Below are positions 40,791 to 49,362 of a stretch of DNA of 64,000 nucleotides, one piece after another; position 1 is the stretch's first letter, and each line of letters starts with the position of its first letter. The stretch is from SABI01 sp963663665. GTDB taxonomy: Bacteria > Spirochaetota > Spirochaetia > Sphaerochaetales > Sphaerochaetaceae. The notes under the pieces were generated by a model that worked only from the letters and a program-made list of their open reading frames with translations, had not been told where the DNA came from and did no database searches. The position numbers and the translations under genes were made by a program. The stretch lies in contig CAXXKP010000009.1 in NCBI GenBank assembly GCA_963663665.2, positions 1 to 64,000 on the forward strand. The letters are read 5' to 3'.

Positions 40791-40815
40791 CCTTCGCTTA
40801 TCTATGTCAAAAATC
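40791..40815 (-). promoter_or_regulatory. boxA-like antitermination module in the 16S leader
   Basis: Second copy of the 25-base module GATTTTTGACATA-N4-AGCGAAGG, differing from the copy before 23S only within the 4-base spacer. It lies about 190 bases upstream of mature 16S, between promoter and gene. A separate small hairpin (TCCGGTAT/ATACCGGA, 40612-40629) lies just before the 16S 5' end. Confidence 0.55.
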
Positions 40816-40888
40816 AATTACTCAACAAAGAATATTTCACTTTGTCAGTATCGGCTCTAAGCCGTGCACTCATTTAGCGTGCTCGCCT

Positions 40889-40917
40889 AAGATACATCAT
40901 CATCAATACAGTGTCAA
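40889..40917 (-). promoter_or_regulatory. rRNA operon promoter
   Basis: On the minus strand TTGACA (40912-40917) is followed after exactly 17 bp by TATCTT (40889-40894). It lies about 280 bp before 16S. The rest of the 528-bp gap between 16S and adk (40606-41133) holds the leader modules and no gene. Confidence 0.65.
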
Positions 40918-41133
40918 TACTTATTTTCACTATTTTTGAGTGTTTCTGAGGTCGTTCTGTTTTTTCACCTAACGTTGACTCATGAACCGAGATGGATACT
41001 ACCTGTTTTATGAAAATAGGTCTAGAGGGTTTAGAAAAAAAAGAAAAAATATTTTAGGGGGCGACAAACTTCTACTTTATTGATAATTTAAGAGAGAACT
41101 TGACGTTATATTTAATAGAGAGAGGAATCAATT

Positions 41134-41763
41134 ATGAACTTAGTGTTTTTAGGCCCTCCGGGTGCAGGCAAAGGTACGATTGCAGCAAAGGCAAAAGAGA
41201 TACTTAATATCCCACATATTTCTACTGGTGACTTGTTTAGATCAGCTATTAAGAATGAGACAGAGCTTGGTAAGAAAGTGAAAGTAATTTTAGCAAGTGG
41301 GGATTTAGTTCCAGATAGCGTAACAATTGATATGGTAAAAGAACGATTCGAAGAGGCTGATACTCTACAAGGTTGTATTCTTGATGGGTTTCCTAGAACT
41401 ATCTATCAAGCAGACGAATTAGCCAAGATGAGAAACATAGACCATGTGATTAATTTTTCATTAAATACGGAGAGTGTAGTAAAAAGATTGTCGGGTAGAC
41501 GTGTATGCAAGAGTAACGGGAATACCTACCATATTATCTACAACCCTCCAAAGGTAGAAGGTATCGATGACAATACAGGAGAACCTCTCATTCAACGTGA
41601 AGATGATAAAGAAGAGGCAATCTTAAATAGACTTAAAGTATACGAAGAGCAGACAGCTCCACTTATTGCCTATTATGAAAAATTAGGATTACTAAGAACA
41701 ATAGACGCATCAGGTTCCCCCGATATAGTATTACAAGAATTTCTTTCACTTCTTAATAAATAA
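41134..41763 (+). CDS. adk: adenylate kinase
   Basis: Catalyses ATP + AMP to 2 ADP. The 209-aa long-type enzyme has P-loop GPPGAGKGT (residues 7-15), NMP-binding STGDLFR, DGFPRT, the LID domain (SGRRVCKSNGNTYH...NPPKVEGIDDNTGEPL) and QREDDKEEAILNRL. In the LID the first metal position is Cys, but the remaining positions (Asn, Asp, Thr) follow the non-zinc type, a mixed pattern. The ATG follows AGAGAGAGGAAT. It is divergent from the rRNA operon and not in the ribosomal-protein operon where adk often lies. Confidence 0.96.
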   Translation: MNLVFLGPPGAGKGTIAAKAKEILNIPHISTGDLFRSAIKNETELGKKVKVILASGDLVPDSVTIDMVKERFEEADTLQGCILDGFPRTIYQADELAKMRNIDHVINFSLNTESVVKRLSGRRVCKSNGNTYHIIYNPPKVEGIDDNTGEPLIQREDDKEEAILNRLKVYEEQTAPLIAYYEKLGLLRTIDASGSPDIVLQEFLSLLNK

Positions 41764-41773
41764 TACGCACCTC

Positions 41774-41808
41774 ATCATGGTAATAAATCCTCGTTTTATT
41801 ACCATGAT
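41774..41808 (+). terminator. hairpin terminator after adk
   Basis: A 14-bp perfect inverted repeat (ATCATGGTAATAAA, loop of 7, exact complement) begins 10 bases after the adk stop and is followed by AATTTCTT. The U-run is weak, so termination may be partial. Confidence 0.55.
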
Positions 41809-42030
41809 AATTTCTTACAACTGCACCATTATGAATATTCTAACTCGTAATAACCTCTTCTGTTAATACTGACTTTCAACATTTCAATGGAATCTATTTC
41901 TTTTTTCGGTTTAGAAACCGATTTCCATTATTATCCTATTATTGAAAAACTTTGCGCTTCTTTTCATACGTACTAATTATGAGCTCTAGCTTGCTTCCTC
42001 GCCAATGATACGATACACTAATACACCTCT

Positions 42031-43725
42031 ATGTGGGTAACAAATGGTGCATTTAAATTATTAATTGATCTCATTAGTCAGGGTGGTCTTATTGTATTTT
42101 TTGCCTTAGTATTATTTCGTCTTCGTCTTTTTCGCGGCATCTTATCACGATCAAAGATCACAATAAGAGATAAATTTGTTCTCATTCTATTCTTTAGTAC
42201 TATGGGTATTATTGGCACGTATACAGGAATTCCTATTCAAGGAGCTTTAGCAAATTCACGAGTTGTTGGCGTATTTGTAGGTGGATTAATTGGAGGTCCT
42301 GCGGTTGGTATCATTACAGGACTCATAGCTGGAATGCATCGATGGGCAATTGATATTGGTGGATTTACTTCGGTTGCATGTATGGCTTCTACGATTGTTG
42401 AGGGCTGCATCGCCGCATTGCTTTCTCGCAGATTTAGACAAAGTGAAAATAAATGGATCTTTGCTTTTTTTGCCGGGATAGTAGCAGAAACTATCCAAAT
42501 GATTATTATTCTTATTATTGCCCGCCCATTTGCGGCTGCGGTGAATCTTGTCTCAATTATAGGAATCCCCATGGTTTTAGGAAATGCTATTGGAATTAGT
42601 ATGTTTATAGCAATCAGTGAATCCTTTTTTAAGGAAGAAGAACGAATATCAGCTATCCAATCACAAAAAATACTTAAAATTGTAGAAAAAACCCTTCCGA
42701 TTTTTAGGCGGGGATTCAACGAAGAATCAGCTGAAAAAACTGCAAAAATAATTTATCGAGAACTTAACGTCTCTGCAGTTGCCTTTACGAACACAGAACG
42801 AATTCTCTCTCATGTAGGCGCAGGACATAATCACCACACCCAGGGAATGCTCATTCAAACAGAATTAACCCATAAAGCTCTGCATCAAGGTACTATACAA
42901 ATAGCTAGATTAGGTAAGGAAATTGGATGTAAAACTCCCAGATGCGCTCTACAATCAGCGGTCATTGCCCCTCTCATGAAAGGTAATACTCCAATAGGAA
43001 CCTTAAAACTCTATCGAGATAAACCGTATACCATAAGTCAGGCTGATGTAGAAATTGCAAAAGGACTTGCGAGCCTCCTCTCTTTACAAGTTGAATTAAG
43101 TGCAGTAGATAAGGGAGAACGATTATTAGCAAAAGCAGAACTAAGAGCACTTCAAAGTCAAATTCATCCTCACTTTCTTTTCAATACAATAAATACTATC
43201 TCATCCATGATAACGGACGAACCATTAAAAGCTAAAGAACTTTTATTAGATCTTAGTGATTACTATAGGAACAGGCTTTACCTCGTAAAAGATATGATTT
43301 CACTTCAGGCAGAGATTGAAAATATTAAGACCTATGTAGCAATTGAGAAAGCTCGTTTTGGTGATAAACTTTCAGTAATCATCAAACCTAATTGCGACAA
43401 TTTTCAATGTATGGTGCCTCCTCTTATATTGCAGCCAATTGTAGAAAATGCAGTGAAATATGGAGTACAAAAAAATGTACAAAAGATAGAAGTCAATATA
43501 AAAGCTGAGAAAACAGAAAAAGACTTAATAATTTCAATCACTGATAATGGTATTGGCATCCCACCTTATAAAATTGAAGAGATATTACATAAGGATCAGC
43601 TAAATCATGGGCTCAGTAATGTAAACCAAAGACTAATAAACCTTTATGGAGAAGATTACGCTTTACATATTACATCTGAAGAAGGAAAAGGCACCGTAGT
43701 ATGGATACATATTCCTCTGGAGTGA
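42031..43725 (+). CDS. LytS/BtsS-type sensor histidine kinase
   Basis: Protein of 564 aa. The N-terminal 5TMR-LYT membrane sensor (about residues 10-195) contains GTYTGIPIQGALANSRVVGVFVGGLIGGPAVGIITGLIAGMHRW. A GAF-like domain follows (about 225-365), then the His_kinase box HPHFLFNTINTISSM (about 383-397) and HATPase motifs VENAVKYGV, DNGIGIP and GLSNVNQRL. The pyruvate sensors BtsS and YpdA share this layout. No Shine-Dalgarno is clear before the ATG at 42031, so the start is tentative. The stop lies just before the response regulator gene, and the CstA transporter gene follows. Confidence 0.92.
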   Translation: MWVTNGAFKLLIDLISQGGLIVFFALVLFRLRLFRGILSRSKITIRDKFVLILFFSTMGIIGTYTGIPIQGALANSRVVGVFVGGLIGGPAVGIITGLIAGMHRWAIDIGGFTSVACMASTIVEGCIAALLSRRFRQSENKWIFAFFAGIVAETIQMIIILIIARPFAAAVNLVSIIGIPMVLGNAIGISMFIAISESFFKEEERISAIQSQKILKIVEKTLPIFRRGFNEESAEKTAKIIYRELNVSAVAFTNTERILSHVGAGHNHHTQGMLIQTELTHKALHQGTIQIARLGKEIGCKTPRCALQSAVIAPLMKGNTPIGTLKLYRDKPYTISQADVEIAKGLASLLSLQVELSAVDKGERLLAKAELRALQSQIHPHFLFNTINTISSMITDEPLKAKELLLDLSDYYRNRLYLVKDMISLQAEIENIKTYVAIEKARFGDKLSVIIKPNCDNFQCMVPPLILQPIVENAVKYGVQKNVQKIEVNIKAEKTEKDLIISITDNGIGIPPYKIEEILHKDQLNHGLSNVNQRLINLYGEDYALHITSEEGKGTVVWIHIPLE

Positions 43726-43730
43726 AATCA

Positions 43731-44531
43731 ATGCGAATTTACAACATAACAATTCTTATAGCTGATGATGAATCCCCTGCAAGAAGAGAATTACGAAGAC
43801 TTCTTCTGGCCTCTGATGAGGGTCTTATAATTGAAGAAGCTGAAAATGGTTTAGAAGTCCTAGAGAAAATTAAAATCGTTCCTCCTGAAGTCCTATTTCT
43901 CGATATTCAAATGCCAGGACTAGATGGAATACAAACTGCTGAAGAAGTAAGGAAAATTCTTCCACAATGCATTATTGTCTTTGTAACTGCATTTACCGAT
44001 TATGCTGTAGAAGCTTTTGAGGTTCATGCTATCGATTACCTCATGAAACCTGTGAGACCAGAGAGGCTATTCCAAACATTAAGCAGAATTAGAGAAATAC
44101 TCACGAAACCTGCAGACTTGGAACGCTACACTGCTAAACTAGAAAAATTAATTTCTACTCTTGAGAGTCCACAACCTAGAGAGATGAAACAAGAGATCCA
44201 ACGTGATAGAATATCTGTATACCAAGGAGACTCGATAATTCCTATTAATATAGATGATATAATATTTGCTGAATCAAGAGGGAGATTTGGATCAATTACA
44301 ACAAAAAAAGGGACTTTTCAAACACGTCTTGCGTTTTATGAGTTAGAAGCTATTCTCACCCTTCCTCAGTTTTTTATGTCTCATAGATCCTTTATCGTTC
44401 AAGTAGGAAGAATTGAATCTATTGATTTATGGGTAAACAATACCTATAGACTCATCATGAAGGACTCAGATGCCATTATTCCTGTTAGCAGAGGAAAAGT
44501 TGCAGAATTCAAGCACATCATGAATATATAA
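43731..44531 (+). CDS. LytTR-type response regulator
   Basis: Protein of about 266 aa from the ATG at 43731, which has GGAG about 9 bases upstream; the frame stays open to 43701. The receiver domain has acidic pair DDE, phospho-acceptor Asp in LFLDIQMPGLDG, Thr in FVTAFTDYA and Lys in YLMKPVRPERL. The C-terminal LytTR DNA-binding domain (about 160-262) has IIFAESRGRFGSITTKKGTF and FFMSHRSFIVQVGRIESID. LytTR proteins bind pairs of 9-10 bp direct repeats; a matching pair follows this gene. Confidence 0.94.
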   Translation: MRIYNITILIADDESPARRELRRLLLASDEGLIIEEAENGLEVLEKIKIVPPEVLFLDIQMPGLDGIQTAEEVRKILPQCIIVFVTAFTDYAVEAFEVHAIDYLMKPVRPERLFQTLSRIREILTKPADLERYTAKLEKLISTLESPQPREMKQEIQRDRISVYQGDSIIPINIDDIIFAESRGRFGSITTKKGTFQTRLAFYELEAILTLPQFFMSHRSFIVQVGRIESIDLWVNNTYRLIMKDSDAIIPVSRGKVAEFKHIMNI

Positions 44532-44548
44532 TTTCGTCTTGTAAATGA

Positions 44549-44581
44549 GCAATTCATGTACTATTTTTGGCAATTCATGCA
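44549..44581 (+). promoter_or_regulatory. LytTR-type operator: direct repeat GCAATTCATG(T/C)A, 21-bp spacing
   Basis: GCAATTCATGTA (44549-44560) and GCAATTCATGCA (44570-44581) are spaced exactly 21 bp, two helical turns, which is the classical arrangement for LytTR dimers. About 25 bp downstream is a candidate -10 (TATGAT, 44607-44612) with no good -35, as expected of an activated promoter. It lies between the regulator gene and cstA. Confidence 0.7.
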
Positions 44582-44698
44582 CCCTAAAACCAGTTCCTCA
44601 ATAAATTATGATAATTTCTATTTACCTGAAAGTGTTCTAACTATAGAAAAGCATTCGGCTATTTTCTAAATAGCGAGAACCTACATCCAGTTTCAGGC

Positions 44699-44732
44699 GG
44701 TCTCTTTGAGAAATTACTTTCTTAAAGAGACC
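44699..44732 (+). other. leader hairpin before cstA
   Basis: A 9-bp perfect stem (GGTCTCTTT/AAAGAGACC) with a 16-base loop lies between the LytTR site and the cstA ribosome site, ending 12 bases before GAGGAG. It lacks a U-run, so it is not a plain terminator. It might affect message stability or translation; this is inference. Confidence 0.5.
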
Positions 44733-44756
44733 AATACACATAAAGAGGAGAAGTGT

Positions 44757-46178
44757 ATGCTTAGTTTTATTGGTTCGTTAGCTATTCTGGTTATTGGATA
44801 TTTCATTTATGGAACTGTAGTTGAGAAAGTGTTTCGTATTGAAAAGAACCGGCCAACACCAGCAATTACAATGGAAGATGGTGTCGATTATATACCAATG
44901 AAATGGTATAGGATTTTCCTCATCCAATTTCTTAATATTGCTGGTTTAGGTCCAATCTATGGAGCTATCATGGGAGCTCTTTTTGGTCCTGCTGCATTCT
45001 TATGGATTGTATTAGGTACTCTTTTTGCTGGTGGGGTCCATGATTACCTTTCTGGTATGATGAGTGTTCGTCATGATGGGAAAAGTGTTCCTGAAATTGT
45101 TGGAATTTACTTGGGTAAAACTATGCGTCAAGTAATGCGTGTATTCTCTGTTATCTTGCTCATTTTAGTTGGGACTGTTTTCATGGCTGGTCCTGCAGGT
45201 CTCTTAGCAAATCTCGGATTTACTGGCATTCTAGCAAACAAATTTTTCTGGTTATTATGTATTTTAGCTTATTATTTTATCGCAACTATTCTTCCGATTG
45301 ATACTATAATAGCTAAGATTTATCCATTGTTTGGCGGAGTTCTCCTTATTATGGCTTTTGGTGTTGGTGGTGCCCTTATTGTAAAAGGAATGCCTATCCC
45401 AGAAATTGCATTTGCTAATTTTCATCCTAATAATCTCCCAATCTGGCCAATGCTTTTTATCACAATAGCTTGTGGCGCAATTAGCGGTTTCCACTCAACG
45501 CAGTCTCCTCTGATGGCTCGTTGCGTAGAAAACGAATCTTATGGACGTCCTGTATTTTATGGAGCAATGGTAAGTGAAGGTGTTGTAGCGCTTGTTTGGG
45601 CTGCTGCGGCAATGGCATTCTTTCCTAACGGAATTATGGGTTTACAGGAAGTTGTTTCACAAGGTGGAGCTGGTCTAGTTGTTAACCAAATTTCTATAGG
45701 TCTGCTAGGTCCTGTGGGAGGTGTATTAGCAATTCTCGGTGTTATCGCATGTCCAATCACCTCTGGAGATACTGCTTTTAGAAGTACTAGATTAACCATT
45801 GCAGATACTTTTAATATGAGCCAAGAACCGATTAAAAACAGGCTCATCCTTGCAATTCCTCTTCTCAGTATTGGCTTCCTTCTTAATTTTATTGATTTTG
45901 CCATCATCTGGAGGTATTTCGCTTGGTCAAACCAGACTCTTGCAACAATCGTACTTTGGACTGGCGCTGCTTATCTGCTTAAGAATGGACGCCCTCATTG
46001 GATGGCAACGATTCCTGCTACGTTTATGACGGCTGTGGTAACTACATATATTCTTCAAGCACCAGAAGGCTTACGTCTTTCTACAGCAATCAGCTATCCT
46101 ATAGGGATCATTGCAGCAGTAGTCGCTTGTGCACTCTTCTTCTTGGCAGTAAGAAAGAATCAATTAATTACTGCATAA
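44757..46178 (+). CDS. CstA-family transporter (probable pyruvate or peptide uptake)
   Basis: Protein of about 473 aa from the ATG at 44757, which has GAGGAG 7 bases upstream; the frame is open further up to 44706 through the leader hairpin. The N-terminus LGPIYGAIMGALFGPAAFLWIVLGTLFAGGVHDYLSGM and CGAISGFHSTQSPLMARC with SGDTAFRSTRLTIAD are conserved CstA/BtsT motifs. It is the shorter form of the family. In E. coli BtsT is a pyruvate/H+ symporter induced by the BtsSR system, a LytS/LytTR pair; the same gene neighbourhood here suggests a similar sensing-uptake unit. Confidence 0.92.
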   Translation: MLSFIGSLAILVIGYFIYGTVVEKVFRIEKNRPTPAITMEDGVDYIPMKWYRIFLIQFLNIAGLGPIYGAIMGALFGPAAFLWIVLGTLFAGGVHDYLSGMMSVRHDGKSVPEIVGIYLGKTMRQVMRVFSVILLILVGTVFMAGPAGLLANLGFTGILANKFFWLLCILAYYFIATILPIDTIIAKIYPLFGGVLLIMAFGVGGALIVKGMPIPEIAFANFHPNNLPIWPMLFITIACGAISGFHSTQSPLMARCVENESYGRPVFYGAMVSEGVVALVWAAAAMAFFPNGIMGLQEVVSQGGAGLVVNQISIGLLGPVGGVLAILGVIACPITSGDTAFRSTRLTIADTFNMSQEPIKNRLILAIPLLSIGFLLNFIDFAIIWRYFAWSNQTLATIVLWTGAAYLLKNGRPHWMATIPATFMTAVVTTYILQAPEGLRLSTAISYPIGIIAAVVACALFFLAVRKNQLITA

Positions 46179-46221
46179 GGTTATTCACACTCTAGTTTTA
46201 TAGAAAAATAGATCAACATTG

Positions 46222-46258
46222 AATGGTATTAGAAATAAATCACTAATACCATTTTTTT
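46222..46258 (+). terminator. intrinsic terminator after cstA
   Basis: An 11-bp perfect stem (AATGGTATTAG/CTAATACCATT, loop of 10) is followed directly by a T-run, 44 bases after the cstA stop. Confidence 0.85.
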
Positions 46259-46417
46259 ATTTGGAAGCAAGATAAAAAGCAACTACCTATTTTTATAGAA
46301 TACTATTATTCTAATTTGGCTTCCGGTGATTTAATCTATCCATTCCTCTCCGTCTAATCAGAAGCTTGAAAACATTTTAAAAGATAAAATTCGTTATATT
46401 TTTTTACCTAGTACTGT

Positions 46418-47008
46418 TCACTTTGCTAATAAAGCCCAGCTATCTTTGTCAGGGAGATTTCCTTTCTCTGCTATTTCGGCAATTTTCTTGATAACATCTT
46501 TTTCATCGTATCGATAAAAATAAAGTTGTAGAGCAATAGCGTATGCCTTATCAAATTCATTTCTATTTAATAGTGTCTCAATCAAGGAAAAAGCAAGGTC
46601 TTTATCATATGGATTCGTTGCATACAGGGATGAGAGATAATCAATAGATTCACTCTCTCTCCCACTATCAGCAAGTAATCTAGCATAGGTTTCCTTTAAT
46701 GAAAATGCTGATTCCTCATCTATTTTAGTTAATAGAAAGATAACTTCTGCACCCTTATCAAGTTCCCCATTGAGGATGTATGAGCGAGCTAAACCGTATA
46801 GACCTTCTTTATGGTCTTTGTTAATTGTAATTATTGCTTTATACGAAATAATTGCATCATCATATTGCTCACTATAAAGTTGACTCTCACCTTGAAGAAG
46901 AAGCGCTTTGATTTCAGCTTTCTCAAGACTACGAGTAGAAACACAGCCTAAGAAAAAGAAAGAGAGAAAGAAAAGAAGAACAAGGAATAATCGAGAGGTC
47001 TTCTTCAT
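46418..47008 (-). CDS. TPR-repeat lipoprotein
   Basis: Protein of 196 aa with a lipoprotein signal peptide: charged start, hydrophobic stretch and lipobox FFLGC (Cys about residue 22). The rest forms about four tetratricopeptide-like helical repeats (DDAIISYKAIITINKDHKEGLYGLARSYIL). Such outer-membrane-anchored or periplasmic TPR proteins scaffold other proteins. Exact role unknown. It starts 12 bp after the uracil phosphoribosyltransferase gene. Confidence 0.8.
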   Translation of the reverse strand: MKKTSRLFLVLLFFLSFFFLGCVSTRSLEKAEIKALLLQGESQLYSEQYDDAIISYKAIITINKDHKEGLYGLARSYILNGELDKGAEVIFLLTKIDEESAFSLKETYARLLADSGRESESIDYLSSLYATNPYDKDLAFSLIETLLNRNEFDKAYAIALQLYFYRYDEKDVIKKIAEIAEKGNLPDKDSWALLAK

Positions 47009-47020
47009 GTCACCTATCCC

Positions 47021-48091
47021 CTAACTCCTATTACGCCCGAGAACTGTTGCTTCAATTTCTTTAACCTGATCTCTATAAAGGTTCGTGAGGTTTGTCCCAT
47101 AATCAGCCATGAGTTGAATCATATTTCTTGGGTTATCTGGAAGGTCTGTACCATTTAATCGGTCTCCTGCGTCTCCAAGTCCAGGTAGGATATATGCTTT
47201 TTCATTAAGAACAGGATCCATCCAAAGCGTATATACATGAGCTTTTTCTATTGCTCTCACTACTCTTAACGCTCCTTTGAGAGCAGAAATTACTGTAATG
47301 AACCTAATCGATTTATAATTTACCCCTTGGGATTCAAGGTACTTCACAATTGTGACTAAAGATCCTCCTGTAGCATTCATTGGATCTGCGAAGATAAGAT
47401 CTTTTCCTTCCAATTTAGATAAATCAAAGAATGATCGGTCTAAATCGAGTAAATAGTCCATATTCTTCTCTTTCTTTGTATCATCACGCCTAATTCTAAA
47501 GAGGGCAAAAGGGGTGATCATGTTAGATGAGGAATACTCTTGGATTTCTTTTGAAATTATCATCGAAGGGAGGAGTGCACCTCTGAGCATCACACACATC
47601 ACTGAATTATCAATAAATTGATCAACATCTGGAATCTTGTGTATTGCATAGTTATTGAATGGAATCGTAACAGGAGTCTTCGTAATGATACTTCTTTTTG
47701 CAGGAAGTGCTTTATCTGCATATACGTGGGCAAAAAGGAGTTCATAAGCACGTTGAACATAATAAAGGAATTCTGCCTGACTAGTAGAGGGATCACGAAG
47801 TTTGGCGATAAGGCGACTAGCTGCGCCATGTTGTTCTTTAGGTGTCTCAAATGAATAGACGTGGATTCTATCTTGTTGTGCAACTACTGACTTTAGATAT
47901 CTCCCAATTACTTCAAAGACATGGGTCAATTCGTCTCTCATTGTATACTTTTGAGAATCTTCTAACACATCATACTTTTTAAATAGCTCAATAGCTTCAT
48001 CATAAATACGATGAATTTCATTGAGATGTATCATATCATCTTCTACCAAGTATCCATCTAAATCCGTTGCGTGAAGAGTAACTGTGGCCAT
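47021..48091 (-). CDS. upp: uracil phosphoribosyltransferase with N-terminal extension
   Basis: The C-terminal ~210 aa match uracil phosphoribosyltransferase: VMLRGALLPSM, the PRPP loop LIFADPMNATGGSLVTIV and the uracil site DPVLNEKAYILPGLGDAGDRLNG. UMP is made from uracil and PRPP. The N-terminal ~140 aa (MATVTLHATDLDGYLVEDDMIHLNEIHRIYD...) are extra compared with standard Upp (about 210 aa), largely helical and of unknown function. The ATG at 48091 has AAGGAAAA upstream; an open frame reaches 48154 but that part looks untranslated. The symbol is by homology. Confidence 0.85.
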   Translation of the reverse strand: MATVTLHATDLDGYLVEDDMIHLNEIHRIYDEAIELFKKYDVLEDSQKYTMRDELTHVFEVIGRYLKSVVAQQDRIHVYSFETPKEQHGAASRLIAKLRDPSTSQAEFLYYVQRAYELLFAHVYADKALPAKRSIITKTPVTIPFNNYAIHKIPDVDQFIDNSVMCVMLRGALLPSMIISKEIQEYSSSNMITPFALFRIRRDDTKKEKNMDYLLDLDRSFFDLSKLEGKDLIFADPMNATGGSLVTIVKYLESQGVNYKSIRFITVISALKGALRVVRAIEKAHVYTLWMDPVLNEKAYILPGLGDAGDRLNGTDLPDNPRNMIQLMADYGTNLTNLYRDQVKEIEATVLGRNRS

Positions 48092-48291
48092 GTTCTTTTC
48101 CTTTTCATAAAAATATATCAACCAAATCGCATTCGATTGTACAGGAACGCTCAACTTTTCTCAACGCTTACAGATAATATAAAAGGAAAAAGTATCTCCA
48201 ACATTATTTTTAAATATTTTTATGGGATTATTGTAGGTTTCTCATATTACTTTGCTCAATCATTTCTGGAGTATCTAGAATTATGTTAAGA

Positions 48292-48342
48292 GCCAAAAAA
48301 ACACCAGAATTATCGAGTAGTATTAACTCTTTTCTGGTGTTT
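48292..48342 (-). terminator. intrinsic terminator of tRNA-Glu
   Basis: On the minus strand a stem AACACCAGAA/TTCTGGTGTT is followed by seven T and GGCTCTT. The tail TTTTTTTGGCTCTT is identical to that of the tRNA-Lys terminator. Confidence 0.85.
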
Positions 48343-48349
48343 ACCGATA

Positions 48350-48421
48350 CATCTCCAGGGGGAATTGAACCCCCGTTGCCGGGATGAAAACCCGGTGTCC
48401 TAACCACTAGACGATGGAGAC
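48350..48421 (-). tRNA. tRNA-Glu (TTC anticodon)
   Basis: Cloverleaf on the minus strand: acceptor GTCTCCA/TGGAGAT (with one G-T pair), D-arm TAGTGGTTAGGACA, anticodon stem CCGGG/CCCGG with loop TTTTCAT (anticodon TTC), and T-arm GGTTCAATTCC. Length 72 nt without CCA. Confidence 0.93.
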
Positions 48422-48546
48422 TTGAAGCGTGTAAACTTTTACCACGTGGGGGCAAAAACGTCAAGTAGCTTACTGATAATTGTTGCTAAAATAGAACAAT
48501 TCTTCACAATGTTAAGATTCCCTCGCTAATCAATGAGGAAGTAGTG

Positions 48547-49362
48547 ATGCCAGAACTGCCAGAAGTAGAAACAATGAAACGTTTTCTCTATTCAAAAATC
48601 TTAGGGGAGAAGATTACAGATGTACGTGTGCTTAATGAGAACTCGATTGCTCCAACTTCTCTATCGACAGATCCTTGCCGTAATAAAAGTATTACAGACA
48701 TACAAAGAATTGGGAAAAAACTTTTCATCTACTTGAGTGGTGGATTAATTATATCAGTTCATTTCAAGATGAGCGGATCGTTTTGTCTAAGAGAAATAGG
48801 AGAAATCGATATTCATGATAGAATTATTTTTTTCTTTTCTTCTTTTCTCTTATGTTTTCATGACCCTCGTAAGTTTGGTAAAATATTGATTTCTCAGAAT
48901 ATAGAGGATGCTAAACAAAATTTAGGTATTGATGCATTAAGCAATGAATTGGATGGTAACTATCTGCATGCACTCCTTCGGGAGCATAATATTGGAATAA
49001 AACGATTTCTTCTCAACCAGAACTTCATAAGTGGTATAGGAAACATATATGCAGATGAGATTCTCTTTGCCTCCTCAATCCATCCGAATACTCAATCGAA
49101 TTGTATCACTCAAGAATTAAGTGAATCATTAATATTACATATGAAAGAGATACTTAAAAAAAGTATCCTTTTTGGTGGAACAAGTTTGGGCAACTCAGAA
49201 AGTAATTACCAAGTTCAAGGAAAGAGAGGAAAATTTCAACAACATCTGAAAGTTTTTCAAAAAGAGGGCCTGTGTTGCCCTAGGTGCTCTCATCGTATTA
49301 TAAAAATGAAAATTGCTGGACGAAGTACCCATTTCTGCCCTACTTGTCAGCACCTTTTATAA
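48547..49362 (+). CDS. mutM: formamidopyrimidine-DNA glycosylase (Fpg/MutM)
   Basis: Removes oxidised purines such as 8-oxoguanine and cleaves the abasic site. The ATG at 48547 gives the required MPELPEVETMK N-terminus, with Pro2 as nucleophile and Glu3; a GTG one codon earlier is not used. Also present are the conserved Lys (ISVHFKMSGS), the H2TH region (FISGIGNIYADEILFASSIHP) and a C-terminal zinc finger C-x2-C-x16-C-x2-C (CCPRCSHR...FCPTCQ). At 271 aa it is normal. Its 3' end overlaps the convergent MFS gene by 23 bases. Confidence 0.97.
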   Translation: MPELPEVETMKRFLYSKILGEKITDVRVLNENSIAPTSLSTDPCRNKSITDIQRIGKKLFIYLSGGLIISVHFKMSGSFCLREIGEIDIHDRIIFFFSSFLLCFHDPRKFGKILISQNIEDAKQNLGIDALSNELDGNYLHALLREHNIGIKRFLLNQNFISGIGNIYADEILFASSIHPNTQSNCITQELSESLILHMKEILKKSILFGGTSLGNSESNYQVQGKRGKFQQHLKVFQKEGLCCPRCSHRIIKMKIAGRSTHFCPTCQHLL

